A DNA stretch of 7,535 bases from Bacteroidota bacterium. Its GTDB lineage: Bacteria > Bacteroidota > Ignavibacteria > SZUA-365. Under the pieces are notes generated by a model, which did not search any database, was not told the origin of the DNA, and saw nothing but the letters and a program-made list of their open reading frames with translations. This document shows positions 1 to 5,518 of the stretch, in pieces. The stretch spans positions 1-7,535 of the forward strand of contig JAGTUZ010000093.1 of assembly GCA_018224415.1 (NCBI GenBank), in the 5' to 3' direction. The translations under genes and the position numbers were made by a program. Each line of letters opens with the position of its first letter. Position 1 is the first letter of the stretch.

Positions 1-732
1 CACAGCGACGCCTTCGCTGGCGCCTCGCTGCGCACGGTGCGTTACGCCATCGTCGGAGGCGAGCCCATGCCGGTGGATCTTATCCGTACATGGCAGGAGA
101 AAGGCGTGCCGATCCGCCAGGGCTATGGACTGACGGAATTCGGTCCGAATGTGTTTTCGCTGAACGAGCAGGATGCCGAGCGCAAGATCGGCTCCATCGG
201 CTTCCCGAATTTCTATATCGACACGCGCATCGTCGATGCGCAGGGGCGGGACCTGCCGCCCGGAGAGGTGGGGGAGCTGCTGCTGCGCGGTCCCGTCTGC
301 ACGCCGGGGTACTGGAACAATCCCGACGCCACCGCGGAGGCGATTCGCGACGGCTGGCTGCACACCGGGGATCTTGTCCGCCGCGACGACGAGGGCTATC
401 ACTACGTCGTGGACAGGATCAAGGACATGTATATCAGCGGCGCCGAAAACGTCTATCCCGCCGAGATCGAGCGCGTGCTGCGCGAGCATCCTGCGGTGCG
501 CGCCGCCGCGGTGATCGGTGTCCCCGATGAACGATGGGGAGAAGCGGGCAAGGCCTTTGTCGTGCTCGACGCGGACGCGACGGTCGGGGAGGAGGAAATC
601 CTCTCCTGGTGCCGGGAACGACTGGCGAAATATAAAATTCCGAAGTACGTTGTCTTTTTGGACGCGTTGCCGGAAAGCGACAGTGGCAAGATTCTCAAGA
701 AACAGCTGAAAGCGAATCATGATGGAAGGTAA
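1..732 (+). CDS. AMP-forming acyl-CoA synthetase (ligase), 3' part
   Basis: This is the C-terminal 243 residues of an ANL-superfamily acyl-CoA ligase, which activates a carboxylic acid with ATP to an acyl-adenylate and then transfers it to CoA. The frame is open to base 1, so the N-terminal half, including the P-loop-like motif, lies outside the window. Visible motifs, numbered from the first codon here, are GYGLTE (41-46), which packs around the adenylate; GWLHTGD (118-124), whose Asp binds the ribose; DRIKDMYISGAENVYP (138-153), the hinge and start of the mobile C-terminal domain; and the SGK catalytic lysine (K230) near the end. The C-terminal domain is complete. The overall look is FadD/long- or medium-chain ligase, but the acyl substrate cannot be read from this part. 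The last 14 nt overlap the next gene, a MaoC hydratase, so the two probably act on the same acyl-CoA. A GTG at 37 is an internal valine, not the start. Confidence 0.95.
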   Translation, partial: HSDAFAGASLRTVRYAIVGGEPMPVDLIRTWQEKGVPIRQGYGLTEFGPNVFSLNEQDAERKIGSIGFPNFYIDTRIVDAQGRDLPPGEVGELLLRGPVCTPGYWNNPDATAEAIRDGWLHTGDLVRRDDEGYHYVVDRIKDMYISGAENVYPAEIERVLREHPAVRAAAVIGVPDERWGEAGKAFVVLDADATVGEEEILSWCRERLAKYKIPKYVVFLDALPESDSGKILKKQLKANHDGR

Positions 733-1141
733 ACGTCTGCAGGACATGCAGGTAGGCGACACGGCGTCGTTTACCAAGACCATAAGCGAAAGCGACATCT
801 ACGGCTTCGCCGGCATCACCGGCGATTTCAATCCCATGCACGTCGACGCGACGTTTGCCGCCGCCAGCCGTTTCGAGCGGCGCATCGCGCACGGCGTGCT
901 CTGCGCCGGCTTCATCTCCAGCGTGCTGGGCATGCAGCTGCCGGGTCCCGGCGCGATTTACGCCTCGCAGTCGCTGCGCTTTCTTCGTCCGGTGTATATT
1001 GGTGATACCGTCACCGCCGAGGTCGAGGTGGCGGAATTGCTCGAGGAAAAAAACCGTGTGCGCTTCGCCACACGCTGTCGCAACCAGGACGGCGAGGTCG
1101 TGGCGGAAGGCGAGTCCGTGCTTCTGCCCCGCAAGGGCTGA
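719..1141 (+). CDS. MaoC-like (R)-specific enoyl-CoA hydratase (PhaJ type)
   Basis: This is a 140-residue single hot-dog-fold protein of the MaoC/PhaJ family, which reversibly hydrates trans-2-enoyl-CoA to (R)-3-hydroxyacyl-CoA in the cytoplasm. The hydratase-2 signature is clear: GDFNPMHVD at residues 35-43 carries the catalytic Asp36 and His41 pair, and RIAHGVLCAGF follows as the overhang segment. The length fits the single-domain PhaJ class (about 130-160 residues) rather than the fused MaoC-dehydrogenase proteins. Two ATG codons stand in tandem at 719 and 722, and either could be used. There is no strong Shine-Dalgarno sequence, which fits translational coupling to the ligase it overlaps. 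The partnership suggests beta-oxidation-like or side-chain acyl-CoA chemistry. A link to polyhydroxyalkanoate synthesis is possible from the family but nothing nearby supports it. The 65-nt gap to the next gene is locally AT-rich and may hold a promoter, though no convincing box was found. Confidence 0.95.
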   Translation: MMEGKRLQDMQVGDTASFTKTISESDIYGFAGITGDFNPMHVDATFAAASRFERRIAHGVLCAGFISSVLGMQLPGPGAIYASQSLRFLRPVYIGDTVTAEVEVAELLEEKNRVRFATRCRNQDGEVVAEGESVLLPRKG

Positions 1142-1193
1142 CATCCAGAGTATCGAAGCGATTCACTTTTCATTATTCACACCATTCATTCTG

Positions 1194-1199
1194 AAGGAG
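1194..1199 (+). promoter_or_regulatory. Ribosome binding site of the IPT/TIG lipoprotein
   Basis: AAGGAG lies 7 nt before the ATG at 1207. It is the strongest Shine-Dalgarno match in the window and fixes this start, which also gives a proper lipoprotein signal peptide. Confidence 0.8.
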
Positions 1200-1206
1200 T
1201 ACCGAA

Positions 1207-1983
1207 ATGAAGTTCCGTCTTCTCCCGCTGTTCCTCCTCGCCGTGCTGTTTGTGTTCGTCGCCTGTTCCGACGACGACAGCACGCCGGTCACCCCGACCG
1301 ACTCCATCACCCTGACCAATATCGTCCCGCTCTCCGGACCGATCGGCACGACTGTTTCGATCAAGGGCCGGAATTTCGGCACCGATCCCGCCGCGCTCAC
1401 CATCACCTTCGGTGGTGTGGTTGTCACTCCCGTGTCGGTCACCGACACCGAGATCAAGATCATCGTGCCCGCCAGCCTCCCCATCGGCGCCACGAGCATC
1501 AAGATCAAGAAAGGCACGGGACAGCAGAAAGAGCTGCAGTTCACGATCGAGGATCCGATCGTCGGCGTGTGGACTTCCGATAGCACGAACGTCGCGCCGC
1601 TGCTCTACGGTCCTCCGTTCAACATCCGCAAGATCGTGGCCACGTTCAAGGCCGACGGTTCCTACATCGTTGTGCAGACCGATTCCTCGCAGACCTCGCT
1701 GACGCTGACGGGTATTTACACGGCTGCCGCGGGTGGAGCACCTGCGCCGAACGACAAGATCCGCACCATCACCGCGAACCAGGGCACCCCGTCGTCGGTG
1801 ACGGCGGAAGGCATCTACGAGGTCACCGTGGCCGGTGACGGCGGCATCACGATGAAGTACGAAATCGCGCAGACCGAACCGCCTCTCGCAATGGTGACCA
1901 AGCCCACGCCGGAAGCCGGTTTCGGCAGTACGGCAGGTGGCGCATTCGGCACCATCAACGTGCAGATGTACGTCAGGAAATAA
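1207..1983 (+). CDS. IPT/TIG-domain lipoprotein, probably surface-exposed
   Basis: This 258-residue lipoprotein has a Lys/Arg-bearing start, a hydrophobic core (5-18) and a lipobox ending VAC, with Cys20 as the acylated residue. The mature protein begins Cys-Ser-Asp-Asp-Asp, which resembles the lipoprotein export signal that sends lipoproteins to the cell surface in Bacteroidota. A Thr/Pro linker leads to an IPT/TIG immunoglobulin-like domain (about 34-113), recognised by the pattern ITLTNIVPLSGPIGTTVSI, then GRNFG, and the closing strand QFTIEDP. The C-terminal part (about 117-258) starts with a GVW motif and is rich in alternating beta-strand patterns (ATFKADGSYIVV, then a GIY and an EGIYEVTV strand). 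It resembles the lipocalin-like domains found in Bacteroidota lipoproteins, but that is a tentative fold guess. No catalytic residues are evident, so a binding or structural role at the surface is the best inference. The beta-barrel gene follows 85 nt downstream in the same direction. Confidence 0.85.
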   Translation: MKFRLLPLFLLAVLFVFVACSDDDSTPVTPTDSITLTNIVPLSGPIGTTVSIKGRNFGTDPAALTITFGGVVVTPVSVTDTEIKIIVPASLPIGATSIKIKKGTGQQKELQFTIEDPIVGVWTSDSTNVAPLLYGPPFNIRKIVATFKADGSYIVVQTDSSQTSLTLTGIYTAAAGGAPAPNDKIRTITANQGTPSSVTAEGIYEVTVAGDGGITMKYEIAQTEPPLAMVTKPTPEAGFGSTAGGAFGTINVQMYVRK

Positions 1984-1990
1984 TGATCCG

Positions 1991-2033
1991 CGGAGCGGGA
2001 GGGACCTTCGTTTCCTCCCGCATCCCGCTTCCG
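1991..2033 (+). terminator. GC-rich hairpin region with two alternative folds after the lipoprotein gene
   Basis: Eight bases after the lipoprotein stop, 1995-2004 pairs with 2012-2021 (10 bp including one G-U, 7-nt loop CCTTCGT). An overlapping left arm, 1991-2000, can instead pair with 2023-2033 with one bulged base. No T-tract follows, so this is not a classical intrinsic terminator. It could be a weak terminator, a processing or RNA-stabilising stem, or a site that lowers expression of the downstream barrel gene. Confidence 0.45.
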
Positions 2034-2056
2034 TAACTCGCGCGTTCCGATCCAGC

Positions 2057-2063
2057 AGAGGTG
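2057..2063 (+). promoter_or_regulatory. Ribosome binding site of the beta-barrel gene
   Basis: AGAGGTG ends 5 nt before the ATG at 2069. It supports that start over an in-frame ATG at 1937, which lies inside the lipoprotein gene and would put 44 residues ahead of the signal peptide. Confidence 0.6.
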
Positions 2064-2068
2064 TTTCG

Positions 2069-3643
2069 ATGGTACGTCCGTTTTTGCTTCTTATCGTGCT
2101 GTGCCTGGCGCTGGCCGTTCCGGTCCGGGCGCAGTTGTCCGATTATCCGGTGGACGACGACCGCGGCCGCGGCATTCCCGACAAACCGCCTTCGGAGTTG
2201 CAGTTCATCGGGTATCTGTTCAATCGCTTCACGGCATCGAACATCGCGCCCACCAACGAACTGCTGCGCGGCCAGATTATTGGCCGCCTGTTCGGCGCGA
2301 ACACCACAACGACGCTGCCGCAGACCTCGATCTACGGCGAATCGCGATTCGTGCCGCTGTTTGTGTACCGTCCGTCCATTCTGGATGGCTCCGCGGTTTT
2401 CCGCAGCTTGTTCAAGGTCGACATGACCTGGGGTGACGCGAGCTATGGCGTGGGCAACAACACGGGCGGCGCCATCAGCGGCGCGACGGTGAACATCCAG
2501 ACGCTGATGGCCAACGTCGAACTTCGTCCGGCGAAATCCTGGAATGTGGTGGTGGGCCTGCAGCGCATTTTCGACAACGTGCGCGATCCCAACATCAACA
2601 CGCTGTGGACGAACCAGACCAGCGGCAACCGTCTGATGTTCTGGGGCACGCAGGGCGTCGGCGTGAGCAGTTATCTTCAGTTCTCCCCATTGACCGATGC
2701 GCGACTGTCGTTCTACCAACTCTACGAGAACCAGATCCAGCTCGACGATGACGTGGTGCTGTGGATGGCCGACGTCGAAACGCAGCTGCACCCATTGCTC
2801 GAAGTCGGCGGAAGCGCCTGGTACGTCCGCGATCGCGGCGCGGGCAGCGGCGGCGTGTCGGTGCTTGGGCAGGGGTTCAATTCGTCCTTGGTCAATTACA
2901 ACGGTGGCGCGCGTCTTCAGCTCGACAATCCGAAATACCAGGCCGACATCATCTGGCTCGGTGCCAACGCCGCGTACGGCCGCGATTTCAACCAGGGCCG
3001 ATGGTGGGGCAGTGCACTGGCAATGGCCAACCTCGGATCGATCGACACCGTGGGACTCGACGGCAGCACGGGCCACCGCGTGGATGTGTTCGGTCTGACC
3101 GCGCATGCCTCGTTGTACTACAAATTCGGACAAACCCTCAACGACCGCGTGGGATTCGAGGCGCTGTACACCAGCGGCGACGCCGACGGCGCGGCCGACG
3201 GCAGCTATGACGGCGTCGTCACCGGCAACACCTGGGGTTCGCCGGTGGGCATCTACAGTTCCCATCGCGCCTTTCTGCTTTTCCCCGACGCCCAGGTCAT
3301 CAACCGCTACTACTCGGCCGTGCATGACATCTCTAATCTCGGTTACGGCACGCGTGCGCTGTTTGTCAACTACTTCAACGATCTCATCCCGAACAAGCTC
3401 GGCATGAAGCTCGGCGCGGCGGCAGCGTTCGCAAACGAGAAGCCCGAACTCGGTGGTGATTTCGTGGGCTACGAAGTCAACGCGGAATTCAAGTACAATT
3501 ATGGTGTGTTCCTTGCCTTTGGACTGCACATGGCCTACATGGTGCCTGGCGACTTTTACGACAGTCCGTGGGTGCGGAACACCGAAAAAGTACCCGCCGA
3601 TCCCTGGGTGCTGTTCGGCTCCATCTCCTGGCTGATGTTCTGA
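2069..3643 (+). CDS. Outer-membrane beta-barrel protein, alginate-export/porin-like
   Basis: This 524-residue protein has a Sec signal peptide (MVRPF, hydrophobic 5-18, cleavage likely after Ala21 before Gln22). It consists throughout of amphipathic strands with aromatic girdle residues and Asp/Asn/Gly-rich loops, and it ends in SWLMF. A terminal Phe is the usual recognition signal for the BAM barrel-assembly machinery. The layout (FRSLFKVDMTWGD, VVVGLQRIF, RLSFYQLYE, then EALYTSGD at about 364-371, and a late HMAYMVPGDFY) is reminiscent of alginate-export-type and other large substrate-specific porins. That family assignment is by overall look and not certain. The start at 2069 has a ribosome binding site and begins exactly at the signal peptide. 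The protein sits between two lipoprotein genes, so it may work with them at the outer membrane, but no substrate can be deduced. It is intact, with no frameshift seen. Confidence 0.85.
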   Translation: MVRPFLLLIVLCLALAVPVRAQLSDYPVDDDRGRGIPDKPPSELQFIGYLFNRFTASNIAPTNELLRGQIIGRLFGANTTTTLPQTSIYGESRFVPLFVYRPSILDGSAVFRSLFKVDMTWGDASYGVGNNTGGAISGATVNIQTLMANVELRPAKSWNVVVGLQRIFDNVRDPNINTLWTNQTSGNRLMFWGTQGVGVSSYLQFSPLTDARLSFYQLYENQIQLDDDVVLWMADVETQLHPLLEVGGSAWYVRDRGAGSGGVSVLGQGFNSSLVNYNGGARLQLDNPKYQADIIWLGANAAYGRDFNQGRWWGSALAMANLGSIDTVGLDGSTGHRVDVFGLTAHASLYYKFGQTLNDRVGFEALYTSGDADGAADGSYDGVVTGNTWGSPVGIYSSHRAFLLFPDAQVINRYYSAVHDISNLGYGTRALFVNYFNDLIPNKLGMKLGAAAAFANEKPELGGDFVGYEVNAEFKYNYGVFLAFGLHMAYMVPGDFYDSPWVRNTEKVPADPWVLFGSISWLMF

Positions 3644-3675
3644 CACCGGACGCGCCGACGCCACGGGAAGCGGTC

Positions 3676-3701
3676 GTCGGGATACACGTTCGCCTCCCGA
3701 C
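3676..3701 (+). terminator. Candidate weak terminator after the beta-barrel gene
   Basis: GTCGGGA (3676-3682) and TCCCGAC (3695-3701) form a perfect 7-bp stem with a 12-nt loop. A pyrimidine-rich stretch ending in TCCTCTTTT (to 3725) follows about 15 nt downstream. The T-tract is too far from the stem for a textbook terminator, so this is a tentative call. The 95-nt gap it lies in (3644-3738) otherwise holds no gene. Confidence 0.3.
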
Positions 3702-3738
3702 TCCGACTGTTCTCATTCCTCTTTTGATGGTTCGCGAT

Positions 3739-4695
3739 ATGAAACACCGATTTATCCTTTTTCTTGCAGTGCTCATGATCACCGGATGCAGCTCCGCCCG
3801 CTTCTATCACAACGAACCGGCCTTGTCCTTCGAGGACATCGACTACGGTTTCCCCACGACGCAGGGGACGGTGAACGGCGTCGGAATGGCCTGGCATGAC
3901 AGCGGCGGCGACGGACCGGCCGTGCTGCTGGTGCACGGACTGGCCAGCAACGCGGGCTTCTGGCGGTACAACGTCCCGGCACTCGCGGCCGGGGGTCTCC
4001 GCGTGATCGCGGTGGACCTCCCCGGGTACGGGAAATCCGACAAGGCGTACAGCACGCCGTACGGCATGGACTTCTACGCGAAGACGCTTGATGCGCTGCT
4101 GGCGAAACTCGGTATCGGCTCCGCCACGGTGGCGGGACATTCGATGGGCGGACAGATCGCCATGACCATGGCGCTGCAGGGCAGTGCCCGTGTGGACCGG
4201 CTGATCCTGCTTTCCCCCGCCGGCATCGAGCGCTTCGACGACGGCGAGGGCCGCTGGCTGATGGGCGCGGTGACGCCGGCGTTTGTTATCAATACTCCGG
4301 AAGATCGTGTCCGGGCAAACCTGACCGCGAATTTCCACAGCTGGCGTGACGAACTGGAATGGATGGTGGAAGAGCGCGTGCGCATGGCGAAGGATCCCGC
4401 ATTCGAACGGTTCGCCTACGTGGTCTCGCGCAGCGTGACGGCCATGGTCGAAGAACCCGTCTGGCAGAAACTCGATCGCATCACGTTGCCGATTCTGGTC
4501 CTTGCCGGAGAAAACGATAACCTCATCCCAAATCCGTATCTGCATGGCGGCACAACGCGGGGCGTGATGGAAGACGGTGTCGCGCAATTCCCCTCGGCGG
4601 AACTGCGCATGATTCCCTGCGCCGGTCACATGATTCAGATCGAGAAACCCGACGTGGTCAACGAAGCGATGGTTTCATTTCTGCGGAAGCGGTAA
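3739..4695 (+). CDS. Lipid-anchored alpha/beta-hydrolase
   Basis: This 318-residue alpha/beta-hydrolase carries a lipoprotein signal: MKHRF, a hydrophobic core and ITGC, with Cys17 as the lipidated residue. The mature N-terminus (Cys-Ser-Ser-Ala-Arg) has no acidic cluster, so a periplasm-facing membrane anchor is more likely than surface display. The fold is complete. It has the oxyanion strand LLVHG (63-67), DLPGYGKSD (93-101), the nucleophile elbow GHSMGG with Ser135, the acid in GEND (Asp260) and the catalytic His297 in AGH. Such enzymes cleave esters or related bonds; the substrate is unknown. The ATG at 3739 gives the best signal peptide. An in-frame ATG at 3727 would add only four residues. 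Neither has a clear Shine-Dalgarno sequence, and a longer in-frame opening back to 3568 would run into the barrel gene. The gene converges on the next one with a 29-nt gap containing no obvious terminator. Confidence 0.9.
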   Translation: MKHRFILFLAVLMITGCSSARFYHNEPALSFEDIDYGFPTTQGTVNGVGMAWHDSGGDGPAVLLVHGLASNAGFWRYNVPALAAGGLRVIAVDLPGYGKSDKAYSTPYGMDFYAKTLDALLAKLGIGSATVAGHSMGGQIAMTMALQGSARVDRLILLSPAGIERFDDGEGRWLMGAVTPAFVINTPEDRVRANLTANFHSWRDELEWMVEERVRMAKDPAFERFAYVVSRSVTAMVEEPVWQKLDRITLPILVLAGENDNLIPNPYLHGGTTRGVMEDGVAQFPSAELRMIPCAGHMIQIEKPDVVNEAMVSFLRKR

Positions 4696-4724
4696 GGAGG
4701 AAGCCCGGGCAGGGAAGGGGAGGA

Positions 4725-5330
4725 TCACTCCTTCGGGTAGAGCCAGGTTGAAAACAGCCGGGTCATCAGCGGCATGACGATATAGGTCATCAGCAGGACC
4801 ATGATGCCGGCCAGGATGACGATCTGTCCCCACCAGGGCAGCGCGCCGAGCTGGGGGGTCAGCAGGGGCTGCACAATCATTACGACAGGGGACAGGGCCA
4901 GCCAGGTCACGAGGCCCATCTTCCATCGCGGCGGCGGGGTGCTGCCGGGATGGCCGGGAACGGTAAACCAGTATTCGAGACCGGTCAGGCGCTGCACGCT
5001 GGTTTCGCCGGTGATCAGCGGCTGCACGCGTTCGACCCAGCCGCGCCGCGTGTCGGATGTCTCCCAGGCGATGAGGTTCTCGTACGTATCGAATCGGAAA
5101 ACAATGATGTACTCCGGACGCTTCTTGCTGGACGGACGGATGACGCCCACGCCGAGATGTCCGGGAAACGTGATCGCATCGCGGGTGACGCCCTTGAGCC
5201 AATCCTCGAACGCCGACTCCTTCCCCGGTTTCACACGCCGCCGCACAACGGTGGTGAAGGGACCTTCCGTCTGCTGCGGGGGATTGGCGATGAGTGGGTC
5301 GTGCTGCGGCGGTGTCGGTTTCGATATCAT
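4725..5330 (-). CDS. Antibiotic biosynthesis monooxygenase (ABM)-like protein with two membrane helices
   Basis: This is a 201-residue protein. After a Pro-rich N-terminus comes one ferredoxin-like ABM domain (about 25-125) with the pattern VVRRRVKPGKESAFEDWL, FPGHLGVGVIRP, YIIVFRFDTYENLIAW and LTGLEYWFTVPG. PPPRWKM then leads into two transmembrane segments (about 138-157 and 166-187), and the protein ends TRLFSTWLYPKE. This ABM-plus-two-helices layout is a known family (COG3224-like) found in many bacteria. Despite the family name, oxygenase activity is unproven for most members, and the protein should sit in the inner membrane. The ATG at 5330 is chosen because the protein then has the family's usual length; a GTG at 5387 would add 19 unconvincing residues. 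No Shine-Dalgarno sequence is visible. It lies downstream of the CocE-type hydrolase on the same strand but is separated by a tandem-repeat array and probably has its own promoter. Confidence 0.85.
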   Translation of the reverse strand: MISKPTPPQHDPLIANPPQQTEGPFTTVVRRRVKPGKESAFEDWLKGVTRDAITFPGHLGVGVIRPSSKKRPEYIIVFRFDTYENLIAWETSDTRRGWVERVQPLITGETSVQRLTGLEYWFTVPGHPGSTPPPRWKMGLVTWLALSPVVMIVQPLLTPQLGALPWWGQIVILAGIMVLLMTYIVMPLMTRLFSTWLYPKE

Positions 5331-5375
5331 GGCGGATGGACGGGAACAGATGTGTCTCGGCAGGAACGTGTCAGC

Positions 5376-5383
5376 TAAAAATA
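5376..5383 (-). promoter_or_regulatory. Possible promoter -7 box for the ABM-like gene
   Basis: On the minus strand TATTTTTA matches seven of eight positions of the Bacteroidota -7 consensus TAnnTTTG. It stands out as AT-rich in a GC-rich gap, about 45 nt before the start at 5330. No clear upstream TTG box was found at the right distance, so this is weak. Confidence 0.25.
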
Positions 5384-5413
5384 ACACGCGCCGCCGTGGA
5401 AATCATTCCATCC

Positions 5414-5518
5414 GCGCAGAATGGTCACGGGTTCAGCGCAGGATGGTCACGCGTTCAGCGCAGGATGGTCGCGGGTTCCGCGCAGAATGGTCACGGGTTC
5501 AGCGCAGGATGGTTACGG
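5414..5518 (-). repeat. 22-bp tandem repeat derived from the 3' end of the CocE-type gene
   Basis: Four full units start at 5414, 5436, 5458 and 5480, and a fifth, diverging copy at 5502-5518 lies inside the hydrolase gene as its last codons. The shared plus-strand core is GCGCAG(A/G)ATGGTCACGGG. Units 1 and 4 are identical. Unit 2 differs from them at two positions, unit 3 at three, and the genic copy at 7 and 13 plus its last four bases. On the minus strand the unit reads as the codons for Val-Thr-Ile-Leu-Arg followed by TGA. The array therefore looks like repeated duplication of the gene's terminus into the downstream spacer. There are no spacers between units. Several minus-strand TGA codons occur in the array and together cover all three frames. 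The array fills most of the 168-nt gap before the ABM-like gene. Confidence 0.9.

Noticed and set aside
1937..2068. N-terminal extension of the beta-barrel protein
   Set aside because: It overlaps the lipoprotein gene and would bury the signal peptide. The ATG at 2069 has its own ribosome binding site.
1973..3664. A 563-codon open frame on the minus strand opposite the beta-barrel gene
   Set aside because: It mirrors the barrel gene's codons in a GC-rich sequence. Its translation is His/Arg/Val-rich without domains or a signal, while the plus strand encodes a clear signal peptide and barrel.
3568..3738. N-terminal extension of the lipid-anchored hydrolase
   Set aside because: It would overlap the barrel gene's end and place 57 residues ahead of a good lipoprotein signal.
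3556..4629. A 357-codon open frame on the minus strand opposite the alpha/beta-hydrolase
   Set aside because: The plus strand carries a full catalytic triad and lipobox. The antisense translation is low-complexity and shows no recognisable family.
5414..5518. CRISPR array
   Set aside because: The 22-bp units are contiguous with no unique spacers, they vary between copies, and no cas gene is near.
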